64,000 nt of DNA from Vibrio neonatus (lineage in GTDB: Bacteria > Pseudomonadota > Gammaproteobacteria > Enterobacterales > Vibrionaceae). Within the stretch, counting starts at the first letter, position 1; every line of letters starts with the position of its first letter. The translations under genes were made by a program, and so were the position numbers. The notes under the pieces were generated by a model. It worked only from the letters and a program-made list of their open reading frames with translations, was not told where the DNA came from and ran no database searches. This document shows, one piece after another, positions 1-9,949 of this stretch. Where the stretch lies: positions 1,302,001-1,366,000 of the forward strand of contig NZ_AP024885.1 of the NCBI RefSeq assembly GCF_024346975.1. Direction: 5' to 3'.

Positions 1-612
1 TAGCTCAGGAAGCATTTGAATGCTGATTGAACCATTAGCTTGTGTTGCAGCCACTTCTTTTCCGTCAATTTTGAAGCTGTAACCTAGAGGCTCACCGGCT
101 TCAAATGCAGAACCTTGCGCTTTTTTAACCGCAGCAAGTTGAATTTTAACGCCGTCTACGCTTACAAAGCCTTCTTCTTTGCTTGCGCCCATTAAGCTGT
201 GTTCTTCAGTGATTTCGTAAGAACCTACGGCTTTTCCGTCTTCTGTGATATCACATTTGAATGGTTGGCTACCTGAAAAATCAATGCCGCCCAAGCTTAG
301 GTTAGACTGTTCACCAGTACATTGAAGTTTCCAGTGTTTATCTGTTTTGCTATCAAGCTCAGCCATCATGCCGCCTTTGCTTGAACCAACAACACCAAAC
401 CAGCTAGATTTTGATGAATCACGAGTAAAGTGACCACTATATTGTTCAGCTACTTTAAATGAACCTTCGTCGCCGAAGCCGCCAAATTTACCGTCAACAG
501 TGACAGGAAGAACTGGCTGTGCATTGACTGCGTCTGACTTAACCATAATCGCAGTAGAGGCACAACCAAACAGGCTGCTTGCTACAAGTAGACCTAACGT
601 TAACTTTTTCAT
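1..612 (-). CDS. Putative lipoprotein, 3' end outside the window
   Basis: I do not recognise the family. The frame opens at an ATG at 612 with a clear AAGGA ribosome site just upstream on the minus strand and stays open to the window edge, so at least 204 residues are present and the C-terminus is missing. The N-terminus is a short basic stretch (MKKL), a hydrophobic segment and a lipobox ending LFGC, so it is probably exported and lipid-anchored. The rest is polar, rich in Gly, Ser, Glu and Lys, with repeated short beta-like segments and few cysteines, consistent with a periplasmic or outer-membrane-facing soluble domain. No catalytic motif was recognised. Confidence 0.75.
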   Translation of the reverse strand, partial: MKKLTLGLLVASSLFGCASTAIMVKSDAVNAQPVLPVTVDGKFGGFGDEGSFKVAEQYSGHFTRDSSKSSWFGVVGSSKGGMMAELDSKTDKHWKLQCTGEQSNLSLGGIDFSGSQPFKCDITEDGKAVGSYEITEEHSLMGASKEEGFVSVDGVKIQLAAVKKAQGSAFEAGEPLGYSFKIDGKEVAATQANGSISIQMLPEL

Positions 613-1108
613 AGTGTTCCTTATATTCTATTGATGGTTGAACTATATGAAACGAACGTTAATAAAAAGAGGAAGAGTCCGTGCAATTTAGTTCTGGTTT
701 TAAATTGAGCAACTTTTGCGAAATAGAGGGGAAGGTCTCAGACTTATGCTGAGATTTGCTCTCTAGAAATCGACATTTTTACGTAAGCCCTTTATATAAA
801 GGCAAATGTAGACAAACGGAAGGGAACAGTCGTGTGACTAAAATGCGAGAAACGCCATTCTGTATAGCTTGTGAAAGGCTTACACAGCTTGCTATATCGT
901 CAATATTGAAAGCAATGTTTGAGCATATGTCATCATATGACAAAGGACAGAATCCACGAAGGCTCGCCCTATAAGGGGTTACCTTAATTCAACCAGTTTT
1001 ATATGTGTCGAGGAAATAAAAGTGGAACTGTGGCAATGACACTGTTCGCTTTTTAAGTGTGATTTCGGTCGTATACTTTTTTGCATTGAAGTTATAGGAG
1101 AAATCACA
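613..1108. other. Intergenic region, no convincing gene
   Basis: About 500 bases between two divergently read genes. A 72-codon open frame (756-974) has no recognisable domain and no good ribosome site and is probably chance. The right end carries the ribosome site (TAGGAG) for the gene at 1109. I see no RNA gene or repeat array. Confidence 0.5.
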
Positions 1109-1690
1109 ATGAAAAATTTCAAGTGGGCTATTTTAGGTGTTGCGTTAGTAGCGGGCTATGCAAGTGCAAGCGAAGCGAATACAACAAGTTCTGAGGCTGG
1201 CTTTTTCTCTGGTATCACGATTGGTGGGGGTTACGCCAGTGACAGCAATGTGCAAGGCCATACTCTAAATGGTTACTCTGCTTACTCTCGCGGCTTTTTA
1301 GTACCTTCACTAAAAGATTATTTATTTACAGATTTCCGTTGGTCTCATACGACTAGTGATAATGAAGCTCCAACAGTTTCAGGTCAAAACTTTAGTGCAG
1401 TCACCTTTACTAAATATGACTTAGAACGTTATCAAGCAAACATCGGTGTTGATTACCCGTTTCACGCAACGCAAAGTATTACTATTAAACCTTACCTAAC
1501 AGCAGGTTGGGCGTGGGATACACTGGAAATTGCTTCTCAAAAAGATCATGACAACGGTATGGTTGGCGCATTGGGTCTCGAAACTCAATTTGGTCAACAT
1601 GTGGTGACAAATCTAGGTTACTCAGAGCAATTCTCTGGTGATTTGAAAGCAAATCAATTCATGCTTGATGTCGGTTACAAGTTCAAATAA
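1109..1690 (+). CDS. Small outer-membrane beta-barrel protein
   Basis: A 193-residue protein with a typical signal peptide (basic MKNFK, hydrophobic core, ASA-type cleavage near residue 20). The mature part alternates polar and aromatic residues in amphipathic strands and ends in an aromatic/basic strand (GYKFK), as in small eight-stranded outer-membrane barrels. It probably sits in the outer membrane; substrate or role is unknown. A TAGGAG ribosome site lies about 8 bases before the ATG, and a strong terminator follows, so it looks monocistronic. A second barrel of the same size and general type is at 10805-11392, but I saw no close sequence match between them. Confidence 0.7.
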   Translation: MKNFKWAILGVALVAGYASASEANTTSSEAGFFSGITIGGGYASDSNVQGHTLNGYSAYSRGFLVPSLKDYLFTDFRWSHTTSDNEAPTVSGQNFSAVTFTKYDLERYQANIGVDYPFHATQSITIKPYLTAGWAWDTLEIASQKDHDNGMVGALGLETQFGQHVVTNLGYSEQFSGDLKANQFMLDVGYKFK

Positions 1691-1725
1691 CCGCTCGTTT
1701 TAAGCCTGAAATAACAAAATTTACA

Positions 1726-1758
1726 GCCCCCAAATACTGAGGTATTTGGGGGCTTTTC
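1726..1758 (+). terminator. Rho-independent terminator after the barrel gene
   Basis: A long GC-rich inverted repeat (GCCCCCAAATAC / GTATTTGGGGGC, 3-base loop) is followed by TTTT. It lies 36 bases after the stop codon of the upstream gene. Confidence 0.85.
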
Positions 1759-1970
1759 TATATTGTGCGTTTTTGTGGCATGTAACCTGTAGGGAATCGA
1801 TTAACGATTGAGAAGCGTTAGCGGGTCATTTATTATCTAAAATTAGCCAATACTGCAATCGTACTTAGAACTTGTATTTTTCAGCCCGTATTTAAGTCTC
1901 AGTTACGTTTGTTGCTATCGGCCCTGATAAGGACATCTGGCACTTAAACCACTCTTACTCGTTGGTCTTA

Positions 1971-3191
1971 ATGAAAATATTGCACACCTCTGATTGGCAT
2001 CTTGGCCAAAACTTCTTCACCAAAACTCGTCTTTTTGAGCATCAACAGTTTATTAAATGGTTACTTGAAACCGTTCAGTCGGAGCAAGTCGATTGCGTGA
2101 TTATCGCTGGCGACGTATTCGATACGGGCACGCCGCCTAGTTACGCCCGTGAATTGTACAACCACTTTGTGGTGCAGATGCATAGCTTGAACTGTCAATT
2201 GGTGGTGCTTGGTGGCAACCATGATTCTGTTGCCATGCTCAATGAATCCAAACAATTGTTAAAGCAATTGCACACCCAAGTAGTCGCCAGTGCCAGTGAA
2301 GATGACACTATTTTAGAGCTAAAAAACGCGCAAGGAACAACTGGCGCAATTTTGTGTGCGGTGCCTTTTATTCGCCCAAGAGATGTGTTGAAAAGTACTG
2401 CTGGTGAGTCAGGTGCAGACAAACAAAAGGCGTTAGGTGAGGCAATCAAAGGGCACTACGCTAGCTTGTATCAACAAGCACTACAGCTTCGTCAAGCACA
2501 AGGCTTGCAAGTGCCGATCATTGCCACTGGGCATTTGACTGCACTAGGTGTCAGCCAGTCAGAGTCGGTGCGAGATATTTATATTGGCTCGTTAGACGGT
2601 TTTGCCGCAGACGGTTTTCCACCGGCGGACTACATTGCGCTAGGGCATATTCATCGACCACAAAAAGTGGCAAAAACTGAACACATTCGATATAGCGGTT
2701 CACCTATTTTCCTTAGCTTTGATGAACTTAAATCAGAAAAACAAGTGCTGCTAGTAGAATTTACCTTAGACAAATTAAGCAACATTGAAAGTAAAGCCGT
2801 ACTCAGTTTTCAAGCTATGTATAGCTTGAAAGGCGATCTTGCCAGCCTAGAACAGCAAATCAATCAGTTAGTGATCCCTGACGATCAAAGTGTATGGCTG
2901 TCTATTGAAGTTGAAGTGCAAGATTATCTGAGTGATTTACAGCAAGCGGTGCAAAAGTTGATTGGTGAGCGCAATATTGAAGTATTGCAATTGCGCCGCT
3001 CTCGTAAGCAAAAACAGCGCACCTTGTCGCAACAAAAATCAGAAACCTTATCGGAATTAACCCCGATGGAAGTATTTAAAAAGCGTTTAGATATTGAAGA
3101 TTTTGCTGATGAAAAAGATCAAGCACGCGCCAAACGCATGACAGGTAAATTTCAACAAATCGCGCTTGAAGTGCAGCAGGAAAGCAAATGA
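1971..3191 (+). CDS. sbcD: Exonuclease subunit SbcD (Mre11-type nuclease)
   Basis: SbcD is the nuclease subunit of the SbcCD complex, which cuts hairpins and protein-blocked DNA ends and processes palindromes after replication. The N-terminus shows the calcineurin-like phosphoesterase motifs: HTSDWHLGQ, a GDVFDTG block near residue 50, GNHDS near residue 85 and GHIHRPQ in the middle. Length (406 residues) matches the family (about 400). I place the start at ATG 1971 (MKILHTSDWH), which aligns with known SbcD N-termini; an in-frame TTG nine bases upstream adds only three residues. The stop overlaps the start of sbcC by four bases (ATGA), so the subunits are translationally coupled. Confidence 0.95.
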   Translation: MKILHTSDWHLGQNFFTKTRLFEHQQFIKWLLETVQSEQVDCVIIAGDVFDTGTPPSYARELYNHFVVQMHSLNCQLVVLGGNHDSVAMLNESKQLLKQLHTQVVASASEDDTILELKNAQGTTGAILCAVPFIRPRDVLKSTAGESGADKQKALGEAIKGHYASLYQQALQLRQAQGLQVPIIATGHLTALGVSQSESVRDIYIGSLDGFAADGFPPADYIALGHIHRPQKVAKTEHIRYSGSPIFLSFDELKSEKQVLLVEFTLDKLSNIESKAVLSFQAMYSLKGDLASLEQQINQLVIPDDQSVWLSIEVEVQDYLSDLQQAVQKLIGERNIEVLQLRRSRKQKQRTLSQQKSETLSELTPMEVFKKRLDIEDFADEKDQARAKRMTGKFQQIALEVQQESK

Positions 3192-6100
3192 AAATACTGC
3201 GTCTCACCTTTGAAAATTTAAACTCATTAAAAGGCAAATGGCACATAGATTTCACCTCAGATGCCTTTGTTGAAAGCGGTTTATTTGCCATTACTGGCCC
3301 GACAGGAGCCGGAAAAACCACCATTTTAGATGCCATTTGTTTAGCCATTTATCATGAAACCCCGCGTCTTGGGGGTATCTCCACCAGCAATAATGAAATC
3401 ATGACCCGAGGCTGCGCCAGTTGTAGTGCGGAAGTGGAGTTTGAAGTCAAAGGTAAGGCATATCGCGCACATTGGAGTATGCGCCGGTCTCGCAATAAGG
3501 CCGACGGCAACTTACAACCCGCTACGGTTGAATTGGCTGAGGTGGAGTCGGGGACAATTATTGCCGACAAGGTGAAAACCAAATTAGATCAGGTGAATAG
3601 CATTACCGGTTTAGATTTTGCGCGCTTCACTAAATCTATGATGCTGTCACAAGGGCAGTTTGCGGCCTTTTTAAACGCCAATGCAAATGACCGCGCTGAA
3701 TTGCTTGAAGAGTTAACCGGCACTGAGGTGTACGGTTTGATCTCTGAGCGTGTCCACCAAAGTTATAGCCAAGCGAAGATCGCGCTCGATCAATTACACG
3801 CCAGAGCCGATGGTGTTGCACTATTATCTCCAGAACAACTTGAAGAATTACACGCTCAATCAAAACACCTGACCGAGAGTAGCGACAAGCAGCAGAAGCT
3901 ATTAACTTTGCATCAACAGCAGCAGCAGTGGTGGCTTGAGAAAAATAAGCTACAACAAAACGTGACAGTGCAACAAAACGCGTTAGAGGTAGCAACTGTC
4001 GCGCACAACGCACTGCAACCACAGCGAGAGAAACTGCAACGCAGTCAACCTGCCGAGCGAATGCGCGCGGACTATGAGTTATGGAACAGTGCGCAACTTG
4101 AGCAAACCCGTATTACTGAGCAGCTGCAAACGCAAACAACACAACTTGCTTTACAGCAAGACGCGCTGCAACCGTTGCAGGCCGCAGTGCAGAGCTCAGA
4201 GCACACGCTACAACAGGCAAGAACTGCGCAAACATCGCTTCGCCAGTTGATCCAGCAACAAGTGGTGCCCATTGATACCCGACTGCAAGAGCTGCGAAAA
4301 TCTCTTGTCCAGCAACAACAAAAAACAAAGCAAGTAGACAGCGCAGTTAAACAGCTAAACGATAGAAAAGGCAAGCTAGAGAGTGAAAGACAAGCGGCTC
4401 AGCAGTCACTTGAAAAAGGTCAGACGTATTTAAAAGTCAATGCCAGCGATGCTATTTTGCAAAGCAAACTGGCTTTGTGGCAACAAAAGCATCAGCAGCG
4501 TGTGGAGGCGAGCCAAAAGGCAGATCAAGCAGAACGACTTGCCAAGCAACTGACGATACAAAGTAATGATAAACGTACTGTGTTAAGTCAGAAAAAGACT
4601 CAAGAACAACAGTTAATCAAAGAATTAGACACTTTTGAGCAGACGTTTAATACCGCGCAGCAGCAACTTGATGAATTACTAAAACAAGGTGATGAGTCGT
4701 CTCTTTTGACTCAGTTGCAGGCATTGCAAAATAATCACCCTAACTATCTGAAATTAGAGCAAGGCAATAGCCTGTATTCAGACACGGTAAAAGAGCGTGC
4801 ACAGCTTGTTAGTTCGATTGCTGATCAGCGGTTAAAACTTGATGCACAAACACAAAAAGTATCACAGCTTCGTCGCGAGCTTACTTTGTGTGAGCAAAGC
4901 ATTACTGACATTAATAAGCTGTTAGCCCAAGAAAGTGAATTGGCTAAATATCGCGCCCAGCTTAATGATCATCAGGCGTGTCCGCTGTGTGGCTCTATTG
5001 ATCATCCTGCATTAGTAAGTAAAGACAATGCCGATAATGATGTGCTCGCGCTCGGTCAACGCTTAACGCAGGCTCAATCTCGCGCTACTGATCTTAACAA
5101 TGACTATAAGCAGCAAGAGACTCAGCTAAATACTTTAAGCAGTCACTTGCAACACAGCGCTGAACAAGAGCAGCGGCTAATCAACAAATGCGCTGAGCTA
5201 GAACAGCGTTGGCAGAGCTTTACCAAATCATTAGGTCTAGCAATTGATTTGGGTGATGAGCAAGCGGTCACGCAGTTAATGGAGCATAATAAAGCGCAAC
5301 AAAACGCGATTAATCAACAGCTTAATGCGCTAGTCGCACTGCAAAAAAACACAGACCAAGCCAAACAGACACTGCATACACAGCAAAGTGCATTGGCCGA
5401 TGTTAGGCGCGCTCTTGATGGCGAGCAAAGTGCATTAACTTTAATTGACAGTAAATCAGATGCGGCAAGCCAAGAGTTCACACAGTGGCATGAGGCGAGC
5501 GCGTTATACACGGAGCAGCTAACCAATGAAATTCAAGAAGCCGGTTTTGATTTTGCCAATCTGTACGTAAATGACTCCACAAATGAAAAAGCAAATGAAC
5601 AAGCAAATGCGCATGCAAACGACTGGTTTGAGCAAAAGCATCGCGACCTAAGCCTATGGAATCAAACGCTTGAGCAAACCCGTTCAGCTGAGCAGTTGCA
5701 AGCTCAACTGCAAACGCAAATCGATGCCGTACTTGAATCAATACAAACCAACACGGTTTCGGCAAGCAATGAACAAGCTCGCTTACAGCAAATGCAATCA
5801 CAGCTGAGCGAGGATGAAACGCAAAGACGTGTTTTATTTGGCGATAAGTCTAGCAGTGAAGAGTCGGAGAAAATGCGCCTACAGCTCGATGCGTGTGAGT
5901 TGGCTTGCAGTCAGGCTCGCACAGCGCGTGATAGCGCTTTAGAGAGGGTAACGAAACTTTCTGGGCAACTAGATACCATGAAAGTACAGCATACTCAGCT
6001 AACGGCAGACGTTAAAAACAAAAGTGAGATTTGGCAGAGTCAACTTGAGCAAAGCCCATTTGTTGATGTAAGCGAATTTAAAAATGCGCTCTTGTCAGAG

Positions 6101-6928
6101 CAAGAAAGGGATACGCTGGCGGATGAAATTGAGCGCAGTAATCACGCCCTTGAAAACGCTAAGACGTTACTTAATAGCGCGCAGTCATCTTTAGCCTCAC
6201 ATCAGGGGCAATTTGAGCAAGCCGCATTAGAAAATGAACAATGGACTACTCTTTCACAAGCCGAAATTGAGTCCGTCATTGCTGAGCTTAGTGCGGCAGT
6301 GGAGCAGACGTTAAAAAGGCAAGGTGAGTTATCGCAACAGCTGATTAGCGATCAGAGCAATCGAGAGCGACTAAAAGATCTTATCGCTGAAATTGACGCC
6401 TTTGAACAAGAGTTTAGCGACATTTCACACCTTAATTCGCTGGTGGGCTCAGCCAAAGGCGATAAATTCAGAAAGTTTGCACAAGGTTTAACCCTTGAGA
6501 ATCTGGTGTATTTGGCTAATAAACACTTAACTCGTTTTCACGGCCGCTATGAGTTACAACGCAAATCCGATGATGGTTTATCTCTACAAGTGATTGATAC
6601 CTGGCAAGGCGATAGCGAGCGCGATACCAAAACCTTATCTGGCGGCGAAAGCTTCTTAGTCAGTCTGGCGTTGGCACTGGCGTTATCGGATTTAGTCAGC
6701 CACAAAACCAGTATTGATTCTTTATTCTTGGATGAAGGTTTTGGCACATTAGACGCCGAAACCTTAGATATGGCGCTTGATGCGCTAGATAATTTGAACG
6801 CATCTGGCAAAATGATCGGTGTGATCAGCCACGTTGAAGCGATGAAAGAGCGCATTCCATTACAAATCAAAGTGTCTAAACGTAGCGGGCTTGGGGTCAG
6901 TGCCCTTGAGCGTGAGTTTGCAGCGTAA
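3188..6928 (+). CDS. sbcC: Exonuclease subunit SbcC (Rad50-type ATPase)
   Basis: SbcC is the SMC-like ATPase that partners SbcD. Visible parts: Walker A GPTGAGKTT at about residues 37-45; long Gln/Glu/Leu-rich coiled coils on both sides of a zinc hook (CPLC, about residues 598-601); then the ABC signature LSGGES near 1150 and Walker B FLDEGFGTLD near 1178. At 1246 residues it is about 200 longer than E. coli SbcC, the excess lying in the coiled-coil arms. One arm holds a short Asn-rich tandem repeat (DNA 5581-5616). The sbcD-sbcC overlap indicates one operon; no terminator was seen before the kinase gene about 105 bases downstream. Confidence 0.95.
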   Translation: MKILRLTFENLNSLKGKWHIDFTSDAFVESGLFAITGPTGAGKTTILDAICLAIYHETPRLGGISTSNNEIMTRGCASCSAEVEFEVKGKAYRAHWSMRRSRNKADGNLQPATVELAEVESGTIIADKVKTKLDQVNSITGLDFARFTKSMMLSQGQFAAFLNANANDRAELLEELTGTEVYGLISERVHQSYSQAKIALDQLHARADGVALLSPEQLEELHAQSKHLTESSDKQQKLLTLHQQQQQWWLEKNKLQQNVTVQQNALEVATVAHNALQPQREKLQRSQPAERMRADYELWNSAQLEQTRITEQLQTQTTQLALQQDALQPLQAAVQSSEHTLQQARTAQTSLRQLIQQQVVPIDTRLQELRKSLVQQQQKTKQVDSAVKQLNDRKGKLESERQAAQQSLEKGQTYLKVNASDAILQSKLALWQQKHQQRVEASQKADQAERLAKQLTIQSNDKRTVLSQKKTQEQQLIKELDTFEQTFNTAQQQLDELLKQGDESSLLTQLQALQNNHPNYLKLEQGNSLYSDTVKERAQLVSSIADQRLKLDAQTQKVSQLRRELTLCEQSITDINKLLAQESELAKYRAQLNDHQACPLCGSIDHPALVSKDNADNDVLALGQRLTQAQSRATDLNNDYKQQETQLNTLSSHLQHSAEQEQRLINKCAELEQRWQSFTKSLGLAIDLGDEQAVTQLMEHNKAQQNAINQQLNALVALQKNTDQAKQTLHTQQSALADVRRALDGEQSALTLIDSKSDAASQEFTQWHEASALYTEQLTNEIQEAGFDFANLYVNDSTNEKANEQANAHANDWFEQKHRDLSLWNQTLEQTRSAEQLQAQLQTQIDAVLESIQTNTVSASNEQARLQQMQSQLSEDETQRRVLFGDKSSSEESEKMRLQLDACELACSQARTARDSALERVTKLSGQLDTMKVQHTQLTADVKNKSEIWQSQLEQSPFVDVSEFKNALLSEQERDTLADEIERSNHALENAKTLLNSAQSSLASHQGQFEQAALENEQWTTLSQAEIESVIAELSAAVEQTLKRQGELSQQLISDQSNRERLKDLIAEIDAFEQEFSDISHLNSLVGSAKGDKFRKFAQGLTLENLVYLANKHLTRFHGRYELQRKSDDGLSLQVIDTWQGDSERDTKTLSGGESFLVSLALALALSDLVSHKTSIDSLFLDEGFGTLDAETLDMALDALDNLNASGKMIGVISHVEAMKERIPLQIKVSKRSGLGVSALEREFAA
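5581..5616 (+). repeat. Three 12-bp tandem units inside sbcC
   Basis: Three in-frame units of the form AAATGMRNAWGC encode NEKA, NEQA and NAHA, followed by a partial unit. They lie in the distal coiled-coil arm of SbcC, so copy-number changes would keep the reading frame. Confidence 0.6.
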
Positions 6929-7033
6929 AGTAAGTGTATAAACAAGCGCACAAGGAAGGGCAAATACAGCAGTTCTAACTTTTATATCAAGGTTAATATG
7001 TCATATGTAACATAACTGCTGTATAAAGGCGCC

Positions 7034-7921
7034 ATGAAGATACCTAAGAGAATACAGCCTTTAGTTGACGATGGTTTAGTCGACGAGGTGAAAAGCCAGT
7101 TAATGAGTGGCAAAGAAGCGTCAGTGTACATTGTGCGCTGTGGCGAAACGATTCGTTGTGCCAAGGTGTACAAGGAAATCAGCCAACGTAGCTTTAAAAA
7201 AGCCGCTGCCTATCGTGAAGGTCGTAAGGTGCGCAACAGTCGTCGCGCCAGAGCGATGGAGAAAGGCTCGGGTTTTGGTCGCGATCAACAAGAAAAAGTG
7301 TGGCAAAACGCCGAAGTGGATGCGCTGTATAAACTGGCGGCCGCAGGCGTAAGAGTGCCGCAGCCCTTTGGCTGTTTTGATGGCGTGCTGTTGATGGAGC
7401 TCGTCACAGACGACGAAGGCTATGTCGCGCCTCGCCTAAACGATGTGTTGATGTCAGAAGAGCAAGCCATTGAAGATCATCTAGTAATGATGAGCTACGT
7501 GGTGAAAATGCTATGCGCAGGTTTGATTCACGGCGATTTATCAGAATTTAATGTGCTAGTTGATGAATACGGGCCAGTGATTATCGATTTACCGCAAGCG
7601 GTGGACGCAGCTGCTAATAACAACGCTGAATGGATGCTTACGCGCGATATTAATAACATTCGTGATTATTATGCGCAGTTTGCCCCGCAACTTGCCCAGA
7701 CAGAATACGCCAAAGAAATTTGGTCACTGTTTGAAAAGGGTGAGCTAAAGCCTGACAGTGAGCTAAGTGGCACATATCAGGAAGTGGAAACGGCGGCGGA
7801 TATTGACATGATCATGCAAGAAATTGATGCCGCGCGCGCAGCAGAGCTTGAACGCAGAGAGCGAGCGAAAGAAGCCAGTGAAGGGATAGACGATAGTAAG
7901 TTTAACTGGTCTGAGTCTTAA
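7034..7921 (+). CDS. RIO1-like serine/threonine protein kinase (PA4780 family)
   Basis: A 295-residue atypical protein kinase. The ATP-binding lysine is probably K44 in RCAKVYK. The catalytic loop IHGDLSEFN (D168, N173) and the metal-binding IIDLPQAVD (D185) are intact, so the enzyme should be active. The layout matches the bacterial PA4780-type RIO kinases, whose substrates are poorly known. The C-terminal 40 residues are highly charged and helical. It begins about 105 bases after sbcC and is followed by its own terminator. The cytoplasmic location is inferred from the lack of signal or membrane segments. Confidence 0.85.
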   Translation: MKIPKRIQPLVDDGLVDEVKSQLMSGKEASVYIVRCGETIRCAKVYKEISQRSFKKAAAYREGRKVRNSRRARAMEKGSGFGRDQQEKVWQNAEVDALYKLAAAGVRVPQPFGCFDGVLLMELVTDDEGYVAPRLNDVLMSEEQAIEDHLVMMSYVVKMLCAGLIHGDLSEFNVLVDEYGPVIIDLPQAVDAAANNNAEWMLTRDINNIRDYYAQFAPQLAQTEYAKEIWSLFEKGELKPDSELSGTYQEVETAADIDMIMQEIDAARAAELERRERAKEASEGIDDSKFNWSES

Positions 7922-7950
7922 TCTATTTTTTTATTACCAACACTATGAAT

Positions 7951-7997
7951 ATAGCCCTGCCATCGCTTCATCACAGTCTGCGATAGGGCTATTTTTG
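7951..7997 (+). terminator. Terminator after the RIO kinase gene
   Basis: ATAGCCCT and AGGGCTAT pair across a loop of about 26 bases that also contains CGATCG-like complementarity; ATTTTT follows the stem. Confidence 0.65.
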
Positions 7998-8138
7998 ATT
8001 TGCATCAGCGAATGCAAATTTAATTGTGAAATGTATATAACCGCGTTAAATTGTCAGAAAATCTCTACAAAACCTTACTTTTCTTAGCACAACGTATACC
8101 ATCAAACTGTCTCATTTATAAATTCAGGGAAGACAGTT

Positions 8139-8927
8139 ATGAGTGCACTACGCATCCCAATGACCAAGTTTGGCTTTGACTTCGATTTATTGATTAAATC
8201 TTGGGAGGATAAGTTAGATGGTTTTCGCGTGGTCGATGACACGCTTACGCCGCTTGAGGGCGGTTTAGGTATGGGCTTTGATATCCTCAGAGAGTTTGAT
8301 TCCACAGGTTGGCGCGAACAAATCCCCGCCAAACTGCTAGAGATCACCCAACCTTTTCCCGAATACCAATACCAAATGTTGTGGCTTGCTGCTAATGAAC
8401 CCACCGCACTAGAATTTTTATATCAACGTCCGATTTTATTGGCGCTGATTTGTCGTCACTGCAATGTGGATAGTAAAGTGGCGCAAATACTCTGCCGCAG
8501 AGGGCAGTTAGGTGCACTTGAAGCGTTAGGACTGGATGCCACTGATGGCGCGCTATCGTTTATTGACAAACTAGAGCTGGATTTTGATGTTGGTGACGAG
8601 TACGTGCACATTAGTCGCTTGTTGGATGCCAATCAAAAACGTTATCGCGAATTTAAAGATTACCCGCATGTGACTTATGCATGCTTAAGACTGGATAGCA
8701 TTTTTCCTGAGTTTAGCGGTAAACCGTTGGGCTTAGCCATGCTTAACAGTGGAGAGTCACAAATCAGCCCTGCTGATTTTCAAAAAATCTATGAAGTGGG
8801 CAAGCAATTAAACATAGACAATGTGCTAAGCGTAATGAGTGAGCAAGATTCCTCGCTGCAATTGAGCACGCTGTACGAGCGCTGGATAACATTGAAGCGC
8901 AAAGGAACTCATTTATCGATTGTTTGA
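8139..8927 (+). CDS. Conserved-looking protein of unknown function
   Basis: I do not recognise this 262-residue protein. It has no signal peptide or membrane segment and looks like an acidic cytoplasmic protein. The central part (about residues 95-140) contains two cysteines in ICRHCNVDSK and one in ILCRRGQ, too irregular to call a zinc site. Helix-rich composition and a repeated 'LE-LGLDATDG' style turn suggest a helical fold. Codon use resembles its neighbours, so I see no sign of recent transfer. It stands alone between two terminators, which suggests its own promoter. Confidence 0.7.
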   Translation: MSALRIPMTKFGFDFDLLIKSWEDKLDGFRVVDDTLTPLEGGLGMGFDILREFDSTGWREQIPAKLLEITQPFPEYQYQMLWLAANEPTALEFLYQRPILLALICRHCNVDSKVAQILCRRGQLGALEALGLDATDGALSFIDKLELDFDVGDEYVHISRLLDANQKRYREFKDYPHVTYACLRLDSIFPEFSGKPLGLAMLNSGESQISPADFQKIYEVGKQLNIDNVLSVMSEQDSSLQLSTLYERWITLKRKGTHLSIV

Positions 8928-8984
8928 ATGGCAAGGTTAGCTTGTATTTAAGCGTAACTGGCGATTTTTCAAAGAATTACCATT

Positions 8985-9022
8985 AAACCGCTCAATCACT
9001 TTATAGGGTGATTGGGCGGTTT
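8985..9022 (+). terminator. Hairpin, probable terminator of the upstream gene
   Basis: AACCGCTCAATCAC pairs with GTGATTGGGCGGTT through G-T and G-C pairs around a TTTATAGG loop. The tail TTGTGT is U-rich but not a pure U tract, so termination strength is uncertain. Confidence 0.55.
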
Positions 9023-9201
9023 GTGTATGAACAACTAATAAAGCCCTAATAAGCCCTCTATAAACAGCAGTAAGCACGCTAAATTCGTGATTTGCAGTTT
9101 TTACGTCTACACTCATCTGACCACTTTTTTGCACCAACTGAATTTAGGAACATTGAATCTAGGATCGGATTCTGCATGCCACTGTTTAGGGAGAGACGTA
9201 C

Positions 9202-9768
9202 ATGTACCCACTATTTCGCCTTGCGAAAGTCACTTGGCAAGCCAAGAAACAGCCACCACTGACTATCGCAGGTAAAAGCACGACTGAGTTTTATTGCCAT
9301 CCTTGGGATTTAGATATTTTCAATGAGTTAAATAATGGCCGCGTGCTGACTCTCTATGATTTGGGAAGAACCAACTTAGGTATCCGTTGTGGATTAATGA
9401 AAGTACTAGCGCGCAACAAATGGGCGTTAGTCGTCGCAGGCAGTTCTGTGCGTTATCGCAAGCGTGTACATCTTTTAAATAAAATCACCATGCACACTCA
9501 ATGTGTTGGTTTTGATGACAAATGGTTGTATGTAGAGCAATCCATGTGGGTGAAAGGAGAACCAAGTTCTTCCGTGTTGATTCGAGCGGGTATTACCTCC
9601 AAACAAGGTATTGTGAGCCCAGTGACCGCACTGGAATCTATGGGACAAGCCAATCCATTTGCTGAGCTTCCAATGTGGGTAAAAGAGTGGGTTGATTCAG
9701 AGCAGCACAGACCATGGCCACCCTTAGATGGCGAAATAGAAGCAGAAACGGCTCAGCAAAGCGTATAA
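9202..9768 (+). CDS. 4HBT-type acyl-CoA thioesterase
   Basis: A 188-residue hot-dog-fold thioesterase of the 4HBT/THEM6-like group. The family pattern is visible: an early strand 'FYCHPWDLDIFNELNNGRVLTLYDLGR' region (about residues 30-55) with the Asn-Asn-Gly turn before the central helix, then 'VAGSSVRYRKRV' strands. It would hydrolyse acyl-CoA thioesters in the cytosol; chain-length preference cannot be told. ATG 9202 has an AGGGAG ribosome site eight bases upstream. The C-terminal tail is Pro/Trp-rich and then acidic. No operon partner is evident. Confidence 0.75.
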   Translation: MYPLFRLAKVTWQAKKQPPLTIAGKSTTEFYCHPWDLDIFNELNNGRVLTLYDLGRTNLGIRCGLMKVLARNKWALVVAGSSVRYRKRVHLLNKITMHTQCVGFDDKWLYVEQSMWVKGEPSSSVLIRAGITSKQGIVSPVTALESMGQANPFAELPMWVKEWVDSEQHRPWPPLDGEIEAETAQQSV

Positions 9769-9949
9769 ATCGCACGCATCGATTAGTTGAATCCGTTAGT
9801 GCTGGGTACATCGAACCCAAAAGCGGCATAAAATGATAAGAGCACTATCTGCGATTAAGGTATTATCTTGGTTTTGATACACTACCGTTGTTGTCGAATT
9901 TTTGTTTATGGTTTCGTTTGGTGTTTTGGCTTAGTGCTAGGGTAAATTG

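Noticed and set aside
756-974. 72-codon open frame on the plus strand
   Set aside because: No good ribosome site, no domain, and composition unlike real neighbours.
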